Shown here one piece after another: positions 1 to 6,700 of a stretch of DNA of 6,943 nt. The stretch lies in NCBI GenBank assembly GCA_011051475.1, contig DRLE01000012.1, positions 1 to 6,943 of the forward strand. The letters run 5' to 3'. The position numbers were made by a program, and so were the translations under genes. Source of the stretch: Gammaproteobacteria bacterium (GTDB lineage Bacteria; Pseudomonadota; Gammaproteobacteria; SZUA-229). Numbering within the stretch: position 1 is the stretch's first letter; every line of letters begins with the position of its first letter. The notes below the pieces were generated by a model that had not been told where the DNA came from, ran no database searches, and was given only the letters and a program-made list of their open reading frames with translations.

Positions 1-695
1 ACCAGCCGTGCGGTTTTCTGGCAATGGCAGAAATAGGGATCACCGGCATCAAAGTAACGCTGCGGAATACCGTGAAAGGAAAACAGCAGGCGCTCGCCAC
101 GGCCCTGTTTCTCCCATTGCGCGCGAATACTGTCGGCCAGCGCCTGGATATATTTCGGGTGATCGTGGTAGTGGTTGATAATGCGCAGGTCAGGCAGCCA
201 GCGCCATTGCTGCAATACCTCGGTTACCTGGTCGAACACCGCCGCCGTGGTGGTGGCGGAATACTGCGGGTACAACGGCAGAACCAGCAGGCGCCTGGCG
301 CCGGCCCTGCGCAGGCCTTCCAGCCCGCTTTGTATCGACGGTTTGCCGTAGGTCATGGCCATATCGACAATAACATGGCCGCGAAAGCGATCTTCCAGCT
401 TTTTCTGGATAGCCTGGGTTTGCAGTCGGGTGGTGTGAATCAGGGGGGAGCCGTTGTCGCTCCAGATTTTCCGGTAGGCATGGGCGGCTTTGGCCGGGCG
501 AAAGCGCAGAATAATACCGTGTAGCACCAGCCACCAGAGCGCCCGGTTGGCTTCGACCACGCGCGGGTCAGCGAGAAATTGCGCCAGATAGCGCCGCACG
601 GCAGCGGATGTCGGCGCTTCCGGTGAGCCCAGGTTGACCAGAAGTATGCCAAGCTTTTCCTGCGCGCCGTGCTGGAAGTTGAATGTTTTTGTCAC
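1..695 (-). CDS. hemH: Ferrochelatase HemH, partial (C-terminal part beyond the left edge)
   Basis: Ferrochelatase inserts Fe(II) into protoporphyrin IX, the last step of protoheme synthesis; it is cytoplasmic or membrane-associated. I translated the minus strand from the GTG at 695 and found 231 uninterrupted codons running off the window. The N-terminal strand contains LVNLGSP (residues 19-25). The family segment VLPLYPQYS is at residues 138-146. The ferrochelatase signature is at about 203-221 with the core FHGIP, whose His208 corresponds to the catalytic histidine of the family. It is followed by CHCQKTAR at 223-230. The E. coli protein has 320 residues, so roughly the last third is missing. 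The GTG start is chosen because an in-frame TGA lies two codons upstream (699-701) and the conserved N-terminus begins shortly after; the ribosome binding site is weak (a GGA about 10 bases upstream). The gene diverges from the copper operon. Identity is very secure from the motifs and order. Confidence 0.95.
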   Translation of the reverse strand, partial: MTKTFNFQHGAQEKLGILLVNLGSPEAPTSAAVRRYLAQFLADPRVVEANRALWWLVLHGIILRFRPAKAAHAYRKIWSDNGSPLIHTTRLQTQAIQKKLEDRFRGHVIVDMAMTYGKPSIQSGLEGLRRAGARRLLVLPLYPQYSATTTAAVFDQVTEVLQQWRWLPDLRIINHYHDHPKYIQALADSIRAQWEKQGRGERLLFSFHGIPQRYFDAGDPYFCHCQKTARL

Positions 696-785
696 TGATC
701 AGGTTTCCATAGTCAGGCCTGCAAGGAAATCGAAGCTAATGGACAGGCGAGATAAGTTTTTGATTAGTAAGGGCATGAGTGTTGC

Positions 786-805
786 TATGTGATATTTGGC
801 ACATA
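786..805. promoter_or_regulatory. CRP/FNR-family-like palindromic site, upstream copy
   Basis: The sequence TATGTGATATTTGGCACATA has perfect 6-base inverted arms (TATGTG / CACATA) around an 8-base centre. Bases 788-803 read TGTGA-N6-GCACA, one mismatch from the CRP consensus TGTGA-N6-TCACA. It matches the neighbouring site at 808-827 at 15 of 20 positions. The resemblance is direct from sequence. The identity of the bound regulator (CRP, Vfr or another family member) is inference. Confidence 0.5.
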
Positions 806-807
806 AC

Positions 808-827
808 TAAGTGATACTGATCACATA
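808..827. promoter_or_regulatory. CRP/FNR-family-like palindromic site, downstream copy
   Basis: Bases 810-825 read AGTGA-N6-TCACA, one mismatch from the CRP consensus, with a perfect GTGAT-N4-ATCAC core. Its centre (between 817 and 818) is exactly 22 bases, about two helical turns, from the centre of the upstream copy, so both would face the same side of the helix. If the -10-like TATAAC at 868-873 is used, transcription would start near 879 and this site would sit near -61.5, a classic activating position for CRP-type proteins. The alignment is suggestive only, because the start point is not known. Confidence 0.5.
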
Positions 828-867
828 CATAGTGGTTTTCCCTAGGTTAATATCGATAGTAGCGCAG

Positions 868-873
868 TATAAC
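868..873 (+). promoter_or_regulatory. Candidate -10 hexamer (TATAAC) for the copper operon
   Basis: TATAAC matches five of six bases of the sigma-70 -10 consensus. No good -35 hexamer lies 16-18 bases upstream, which would fit an activator-dependent promoter under the palindromes at 786-827, or may mean that this is not the promoter. A competing candidate is the overlapping pair CATAAT / TACAAT at 917-927, closer to the ATG and also lacking a clear -35. The choice between them is open. Confidence 0.25.
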
Positions 874-951
874 GAAATGCGAGCCTTGCATTCAGCGAGT
901 ATTTCAAACGCGTAACCATAATACAATAAGTGATGTGACACAGGTATAAAT

Positions 952-2439
952 ATGAAAAAGAAACCAACAGATACAAAGGGAATCAACAGGAGGAAATTTC
1001 TTAAATCACTGGCCGCAGGCTCTGCCGTAGCCGTACCCGGTGTTGCCGGCGCCATGCATGGCATGGGCGGTGGCGGCATGGGTGGCGGTGGTGGCGGTGG
1101 CGGTACAGGTGGCGGCGGTGGCACCGGTGGTGGCGCTTCTACCGGTGCTTTCCAGGTGCCGCTGGCGATTCCGCCCGAACTGGCGCCGGTTGCCTCCGAC
1201 AGCACCACCGACTACTATGAAATGACGCAGATGGAAACAGCCGTGGAGATTATTCCCGGTACCGTAACCACCATCTGGGGTTATAACGGGATTACCCCGG
1301 GGCCGACCATCCGCGCCCGCCGTGGCCGCAGGGTGCAGGTGACCCAGCACAACTCACTGCCCGCCGGCGTCAGCACGCATTTACACGGTGGCGAAATCGA
1401 GGCGGCCAGTGACGGTCACCCTACCGACCTGATTCCGCCCGGCGGCTCCAAGACCTACACCTACTCCAATATCCAGAAGGCAACCACCCTGTGGTATCAC
1501 GACCACGCCGTGGATGAAACCGCGCAGCACGTGTATAAAGGTCTGGCCGGTTTCTATCTCCTGGAAGATGACGAAGAGCAGAGCCTGAACCTGCCCAGTG
1601 GTGACTATGAGGTTCCCATGGTTATTCAGGATCGCTCCTTCAATGCCGACGGGTCTTTTGCCTATACCGGCAATCAGTCCGGCGAGCTGGGTGATACCAT
1701 CCTGGTGAATGGTTCGGTACAACCCTATTTCGAGGTGGCCAACCGCAAGTACCGTTTCCGTATTCTCAATGGCTCCAACCGCCGTGAATACGTGCTGGCG
1801 CTGAGCAATGGTCAGCCGCTGACGCAGATCGGCACCGATGGGGGTCTGCTCGAATCGCCGGTCGACCTCAACGAGATCTTTATGTCACCCGCCTATCGTT
1901 GTGACATCGTTATCGATTTCTCCCAGGTGCCGGTCGGTCAGAGTGTGGTGCTGCAGAACCTTGACGGTTCCGGTTCCACAGCCGAAATCATGCGTTTCGA
2001 TGTGGTGCGTTCGGAAACGGACACCAGCAGTCTGCCAGCCACACTGACGACGATTCCGCGCCTGAATCCGGCCGATGCCGTGACCACGCGCCGCTTTACC
2101 TTCAGTCGCAGAAGGGGCAGCTGGGTAATCAATGGCCGTTCCTACGATCCGAACCGTGTTGACGCCAATCCGCGTCTGGGAACCACCGAAATCTGGGAGC
2201 TGAGCAACCGTTCCATGATGAACCACCCGGTGCATATCCATCTGGCGCAGTTCCAGGTGCTGGATGCAGCCGGTAATCAGCCGGAATACATGGGTATGAA
2301 AGACACCTTCGTGATTCGTCCCATGCAGACGATCCGGGTCATCGGCAAGTTTACCTACACGGGTATGTATGTATTCCACTGCCATAATCTGGAGCATGAA
2401 GACTTTGCCATGATGGCAAACTTCGAGGTACTGCCCTAG
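952..2439 (+). CDS. Tat-exported multicopper oxidase (CueO/CotA-like), probable periplasmic copper oxidase
   Basis: This is a 495-residue three-cupredoxin-type multicopper oxidase. Such enzymes couple one-electron oxidation of a substrate to four-electron reduction of O2 to water; next to a Cus pump the likely substrate is periplasmic Cu(I). The N-terminus has a twin-arginine signal, NRRKFLK at 12-18, then a hydrophobic stretch ending VAGA (31-34). Residues 35-62 form a Gly/Met-rich linker. All four copper motifs are intact: HLHG (143-146), WYHDH (181-185), HPVHIH (425-430) and HCHNLEHEDFAMM (476-488). By family rules, type 1 copper is bound by H425, C477, H482 and M487. H143 and H428 bind type 2, and H145, H183, H185, H430, H476 and H478 bind type 3. 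The HLHG context with downstream SDGHP is closer to CotA than to CueO, and I see no CueO-style long Met-rich insert near the C-terminus. The ATG at 952 has a modest AGG seven bases upstream and gives a complete Tat signal. Family is certain; the substrate is inferred from context, with laccase or bilirubin-oxidase-like activity as alternatives. Confidence 0.93.
   Translation: MKKKPTDTKGINRRKFLKSLAAGSAVAVPGVAGAMHGMGGGGMGGGGGGGGTGGGGGTGGGASTGAFQVPLAIPPELAPVASDSTTDYYEMTQMETAVEIIPGTVTTIWGYNGITPGPTIRARRGRRVQVTQHNSLPAGVSTHLHGGEIEAASDGHPTDLIPPGGSKTYTYSNIQKATTLWYHDHAVDETAQHVYKGLAGFYLLEDDEEQSLNLPSGDYEVPMVIQDRSFNADGSFAYTGNQSGELGDTILVNGSVQPYFEVANRKYRFRILNGSNRREYVLALSNGQPLTQIGTDGGLLESPVDLNEIFMSPAYRCDIVIDFSQVPVGQSVVLQNLDGSGSTAEIMRFDVVRSETDTSSLPATLTTIPRLNPADAVTTRRFTFSRRRGSWVINGRSYDPNRVDANPRLGTTEIWELSNRSMMNHPVHIHLAQFQVLDAAGNQPEYMGMKDTFVIRPMQTIRVIGKFTYTGMYVFHCHNLEHEDFAMMANFEVLP
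1066..1134 (+). repeat. Low-complexity GGT/GGC tract encoding the Gly-rich linker of the oxidase
   Basis: A run of mostly GGT and GGC codons encodes residues 39-61, nearly all glycine with one Met (M43) and two Thr (T52, T58). It follows MHGM at 35-38, so the mature N-terminus would begin with a Met/His motif and then a flexible glycine arm before the first cupredoxin domain. The repeat unit is a multiple of three bases, so slippage would mainly lengthen or shorten the linker in frame. It causes a long proline-rich artefact reading frame on the opposite strand. Confidence 0.8.
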
Positions 2440-2464
2440 ACTTTACCTTTACCTGCTTGGAAAC

Positions 2465-2492
2465 ATTCTGCCAGGCCTGTGCCTGGCAGAAT
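2465..2492 (+). terminator. Perfect 12-bp intercistronic hairpin, possible weak terminator or RNA-stability element
   Basis: Left arm ATTCTGCCAGGC (2465-2476) and right arm GCCTGGCAGAAT (2481-2492) are perfect reverse complements around a CTGT loop. The stem begins 26 bases after the oxidase stop codon and ends 16 bases before the adaptor ATG. The bases that follow, CGTTTAAG, contain only a short T run, so a strong intrinsic terminator is doubtful. Partial termination, protection of the upstream mRNA, or an effect on adaptor translation are all possible. Confidence 0.55.
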
Positions 2493-2508
2493 CGTTTAAG
2501 ATGTTGTT

Positions 2509-3780
2509 ATGTTGAAAAATCTGCTTGTTGTTCTTGTCTTTTCTCTTGTCGCTTTCTATCTGGGCTATTCATTAAAGCCAATGTCCTCCGAGGATGCCGG
2601 CAATACGCCTGAAGTGGTTGCGGCGCAATCCTATTACACCTGCCCCATGCATCCGCATATCCACGAGGCGCAGGGAGGCTCCTGTCCGATCTGCGGTATG
2701 GACCTGGTGGAAAAACAGCTGGACAGGGCAAAGCAGTCCGATGCGGATGAAAAGACCGCTACGATTCATATTGATCCGGCCGTGATCAATAACTTCAGCA
2801 TCAAGACCGCTGAAGTAAAACGGGGTACGCTCTATCGTGAGTTGCTGACCTACGGCTATGTCAACAAGATAGAATCCAGCGCCAGCAGCCCGGTGAGGGC
2901 GCCGGTGGCCGGCCGCGTGAGCTATCTGACGGATAAAAAGGCCGGCGATGAAATCGCCGAAGACGAACTGCTGATGAAACTGGAATCCGACGCCTGGCGG
3001 CAGTTGCAGCAGGACTATCTGGACGCGCTGGACAACAAGGACCCGCGCCGCCTGCGCCAGATCAACCAGCAACTGTCGCAGGCCGGTTTCGACCTGGCCG
3101 CTATCCAGAAACTCAAGGCCAGTGGCAAACCGCAGTCTGTTTATGAAATTCACGCGCAAAAACGCGGCGTGCTCAGCGATATCCGGGTTGCTGAAGGCGA
3201 CGAGGTGAGCCAGGGCGCACTGCTGCTGTCACTGGCGCCGGTGTACCCGATAACCGGTTATGCCGAGGTGTTCGAGGGCCAGTGGCGCTGGCTGCAGCCG
3301 GGACAGAAGGCCAGCATGGTGATTCGCAGTGTGCCCAATATCACCTGGCAGGGCGAGGTGCTGGAGGTGGATGATATGCTGATGAACCGCTCGCGTACGC
3401 TGAAAACCCGCCTGGGTTTCCGTGAGCAGCCGGGGGTGCTGCTCAAGCCGGGCATGCAGGCCAACTTCACCATCTATGCCGCGCCCAAAAAGGCCGTATT
3501 GTATGTGCCGTCGGACGCGGTGATTCGCACCGGCGCCCAGGCGCGGGTCATTCTGGCCCTGCCAGACGGGCGTTTTCGTGTGCAGCCGGTGCGCATTGGC
3601 ATGGAGGACGGCCGTCATATCGAGATTCTCGAAGGGCCGGATGATGTGCTGCGCGAGGGTATGAAGGTGGTCAGTTCGGGGCAGTTTCTGCTCGACTCGG
3701 AAAGCCAGCTGCGCGCCGAGATGCAGCGCATGCATGCCGAGCCGGATGTCCCGCCGGCAGAAAAAGGTGCGCAGCCTTGA
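2509..3780 (+). CDS. cusB: CusB-type periplasmic adaptor (membrane fusion protein) with N-terminal heavy-metal-binding domain
   Basis: This 423-residue protein is the periplasmic adaptor of a heavy-metal RND exporter; it links the inner-membrane pump to an outer-membrane channel and hands over Cu(I)/Ag(I). Residues 1-20 are a hydrophobic signal or anchor without a lipobox cysteine. Residues 43-67 form a small metal-binding domain, YTCPMHPHIH followed by CPICGMDLV, offering C45, M47, H48, C59, C62 and M64. By my recalled alignment E. coli CusB (407 residues) uses three Met here and lacks the Cys pair. Then come a barrel-sandwich half (about 127-160, PVAGRV), a short helical hairpin (about 161-210), the returning lipoyl-like half (KRGVLSDIRVAEGDEV, 218-233), and beta-barrel and membrane-proximal domains with LYVPSDAVIRTG (331-342) and VVSSGQFLLDSESQLRAE (387-404), typical of CusB. 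The start gives a proper signal segment, but its ribosome binding site is poor. The stop overlaps the pump start. Role assignment is strong; exact metal preference is inferred. Confidence 0.93.
   Translation: MLKNLLVVLVFSLVAFYLGYSLKPMSSEDAGNTPEVVAAQSYYTCPMHPHIHEAQGGSCPICGMDLVEKQLDRAKQSDADEKTATIHIDPAVINNFSIKTAEVKRGTLYRELLTYGYVNKIESSASSPVRAPVAGRVSYLTDKKAGDEIAEDELLMKLESDAWRQLQQDYLDALDNKDPRRLRQINQQLSQAGFDLAAIQKLKASGKPQSVYEIHAQKRGVLSDIRVAEGDEVSQGALLLSLAPVYPITGYAEVFEGQWRWLQPGQKASMVIRSVPNITWQGEVLEVDDMLMNRSRTLKTRLGFREQPGVLLKPGMQANFTIYAAPKKAVLYVPSDAVIRTGAQARVILALPDGRFRVQPVRIGMEDGRHIEILEGPDDVLREGMKVVSSGQFLLDSESQLRAEMQRMHAEPDVPPAEKGAQP
3763..3769 (+). promoter_or_regulatory. Shine-Dalgarno sequence deciding the TTG start of cusA
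   Basis: AAAGGTG lies inside the 3' end of cusB, seven bases before the TTG at 3777. It supports initiation at that unusual codon. The TTG is followed by I-N-A-I-I-R-W-S-V, which aligns with the start of E. coli CusA (MIEWIIRRSV, from memory), so no other start is needed. Confidence 0.65.
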
Positions 3781-6700
3781 TTAACGCCATTATTCGCTGG
3801 TCGGTCGATAACCGGCCGCTGGTGTTGCTGCTGTGCCTGCTGCTGGCGGCCTGGGGCGTGCGTTCCCTGCAGCAGATTCCGCTGGATGCCATTCCCGATC
3901 TGTCCGATGTGCAGGTGATTATCAAGACCAGCTATCCCGGGCAGGCGCCGCAGGTGGTCGAGGACCAGGTCACCTATCCGCTCACCACCGCCATGCTCGG
4001 CGTGCCCGGCGCGCGCACCGTGCGCGGCTATTCCTATTTTGGCGATTCTTTCGTCTATGTGCTGTTCGATGAGGATACCGACCCTTACTGGGCGCGCTCG
4101 CGGGTGCTGGAGTATCTCAGCGAGGTGGAGGCCGAGCTGCCTGCCGGAGCCAAACCCTCGCTGGGGCCGGATGCCAGCGGGGTCGGCTGGGTCTATGAAT
4201 ATGCTCTGGTCGATCGCAGCGGTCGTCACGATCTGGGCGAGTTGCGCAGCATCCAGGACTGGTTCCTGCGCTACGAGCTGGAGACCCTGCCGGGCGTGGC
4301 CGAGGTGGCTGCCGTTGGTGGTATGGTCAAGCAGTATCAGGTGGTGATCGACCCGGTACTGCTGCGCCGTGAACTGCTGCCCCTGTCCAAGGTGCTCAAG
4401 GCGATTCGCCGCGGCAACCAGGAAACCGGCGCCTCGGTGCTCGAAATGTCCGAGGCCGAGTACATGATCCGGGTACACGGTTATATCAACAGCCGCAAGG
4501 AGCTGGAGGAGCTGGGACCGGTGGGGCTGAGCCCGGCAGGCACATCGCTGTATCTGAAAGACATTGCCGAAATCCGCGAAGGCCCGCAAACCCGTCGCGG
4601 TATCGCCGAGCTCGATGGCGAGGGCGAAGTGGTCGGCGGCATCGTGGTGATGCGCTGGCAGGAAAACGCGCTGGACACCATTGCCGCAGTCAAGCAGCGG
4701 CTGGAGGAAATCCGTGGCAGTCTGCCCGAAGGGGTCGAGCTGGTGGAAACCTATGACCGTTCGCGCCTGATCAAACAGTCCATCAATACGCTCAGTGAAC
4801 GCCTGGTCGAGGAGATCGCCGTGGTCTTCCTGGTCTGCCTGCTGTTCCTGCTGCACATGCGCTCATCGCTGGTCATTATTCTCACCCTGCCGCTGGGCCT
4901 GCTGGCGGCCTTTATCGTCATGCGCTATCAGGGGGTGAATGCCAATATCATGTCGCTGGGCGGACTGGCCATTGCCATTGGCGCCATGCTCGATGCTTCC
5001 ATCGTTATGGTGGAAAACGCCCATCGCCATCTGCAAAACGCCGATGGCAGCGACAGGGGGCGTATCCGGGCGATACTGGCCGCCAGCAGCGAGGTCGGCC
5101 CGCCACTGTTTTTCTCCCTGCTGATCATCACTCTGAGCTTCGTGCCGGTATTCGCCCTGCAAGCGCAGGAGGGCCGGTTGTTCTCGCCACTGGCCTATAC
5201 CAAGACCTACGCCATGGCCGCGGCCGCCGGTCTGTCCATTACCCTGGTGCCGGTATTGATGGTGTACCTGATTCGCGGCCGCCTGCATGATGAAAACCGC
5301 AATCCGGTCAACCGTTTTTTCGTCGCGGTCTATCGACCCTTTATCCTGCGCGCGCTGCAGTCGCCGGGCAAGGTCATTCTGGTTACTCTGCTGCTGTTCA
5401 TGACCGCGCTGTGGCCATGGAGCCGCACCGGTTCGGAGTTCATGCCCGAGTTGAACGAGGGCGATCTGCTGTATATGCCCACCACCTTTCCCGGCATTTC
5501 CATCGGCAAGGCACGTGAGTTGCTGCAGCAGACAGACCGTCTGATCAAGACCGTGCCCGAGGTTGAGCGGGTGTTCGGCAAGGTCGGGCGCGCCGAAACC
5601 GCCACCGACCCGGCGCCGCTGACCATGATTGAAACCACCATACAGCTGAAGCCGCAGGATGAATGGCGCGAGGGCATGAGTATCGATGATATCAAGCAGG
5701 CGCTGGATGAAACCGTGCAGGTGCCGGGCCTGGCCAATGCCTGGCTGATGCCCATCGGCGCACGCATCGACATGCTGACCACCGGGGTCAAGACGCCGGT
5801 CGGCATCCGCATTTCCGGCCCGGACCTGGCCGGCATGGAAACAATCGCCACCCGGGTCGAGCAGGTGGTGCGTGCTGTGGAAGGCACCACTTCGGTTATT
5901 GCCGAACGCGTTGCCGGCGGCCGCTATGTCGATGTGCGTATCGATCGCTACAATGCCGGGCAGCACTGGCTGAATATCGCCGATGTGCAGGAGATCATCG
6001 CCAGCGCCGTGGGCGGCATGGATATCACCGAGTCGGTGGAAGGGCGCGAGCGCTATCCGGTGAATGTGCGCTATCCACGGGAACTGCGCGATTCGCTGCA
6101 TGACCTGATCAACCTGCCGGTGATCACCGAACGTGGCGAACATGTCGCCCTCGGCGAGCTGGCCGAGATCAGCCTGGTCGACGGTCCCAGTATGATCAAG
6201 AGCGAAAACGGCCGTCTCAGTACCTGGCTGTATGTCGATATGCGCGGGCGCGACCTGGCGTCCTATGTGCAGGATCTCAAGCGTGAGGTGGCCAGACAGG
6301 TAACACTGCCCGCGGCCTACAGCCTGAGCTGGACCGGGCAGTATGAATACTACGAGCGCGCGCGCGACAAGCTGCTGTTCATTATCCCGCTGACCCTGGT
6401 GATTATCTTTATTATGCTCTACCTGAGTTTTCACAGCATGGTGGAGCCTCTGCTGGTCATGCTGTCGGTGCCCTTTGCCCTGCTGGGCGGTATCTGGCTG
6501 GTCTATCTCTATCAGCTCAATCTGTCGGTGGCGGTGGCCATCGGCTTTATCGCCCTGGCCGGCGTGGCGGCCGAATTCGGCGTGGTCATGCTGGTCTATC
6601 TCAACCAGGCCTACCGGGATTTGCAGCCAAAGAACGAGTCCGAGCTGAAACAGGCCGTCATCAATGGCGCCCTGCTGCGCGTTCGCCCCAAGACCATGAC

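Larger units (their letters stand above)
696..951. promoter_or_regulatory. Divergent intergenic control region between hemH and the copper operon
   Basis: This 256-base stretch separates the divergent starts of hemH (GTG at 695, minus) and the multicopper oxidase (ATG at 952, plus). It is visibly richer in A and T than the flanking genes and has no convincing reading frame. It contains two tandem CRP/FNR-like palindromes at 786-805 and 808-827, -10-like hexamers for the plus strand at 868-873 and 917-927, and a minor inverted repeat AATGC-N7-GCATT at 876-892. I could not pick out a credible hemH promoter on the minus strand. I also saw no CusR box or MerR/CueR-type dyad with a long spacer, although such sites can be degenerate. 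Confidence 0.7.

Noticed and set aside
24..524. Long plus-strand reading frame at the left end
   Set aside because: It is antisense to hemH, whose minus-strand frame carries the conserved ferrochelatase motifs. The plus-strand translation has no recognisable family features.
829..850. Possible third copy of the CRP-like palindrome (GTGG at 832-835)
   Set aside because: Only a half-site resemblance remains, there is no matching right arm and the spacing is off by one base.
876..892. Inverted repeat AATGC-N7-GCATT in the intergenic region
   Set aside because: The arms are only five bases and match no operator I can name. It is mentioned as a minor element but is within chance expectation.
696..951. 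CueR/MerR-type or CusR-type copper operator
   Set aside because: I looked for a MerR-style dyad in a 19-20 base promoter spacer and for CusR-like TGACA repeats and saw no convincing match. A degenerate site cannot be excluded by eye.
807..1208. Minus-strand reading frame with a proline-rich stretch
   Set aside because: The prolines are the reverse complement of the GGT/GGC tract of the oxidase. The rest covers the intergenic control region and has no support as a protein.
3615..6434. Two very long minus-strand reading frames antisense to cusA and the end of cusB
   Set aside because: They follow from the GC-rich codon bias of the plus-strand genes. The translations are compositionally odd (His/Gln/Gly rich) and match no family I know, while the plus strand encodes an unmistakable CusA.
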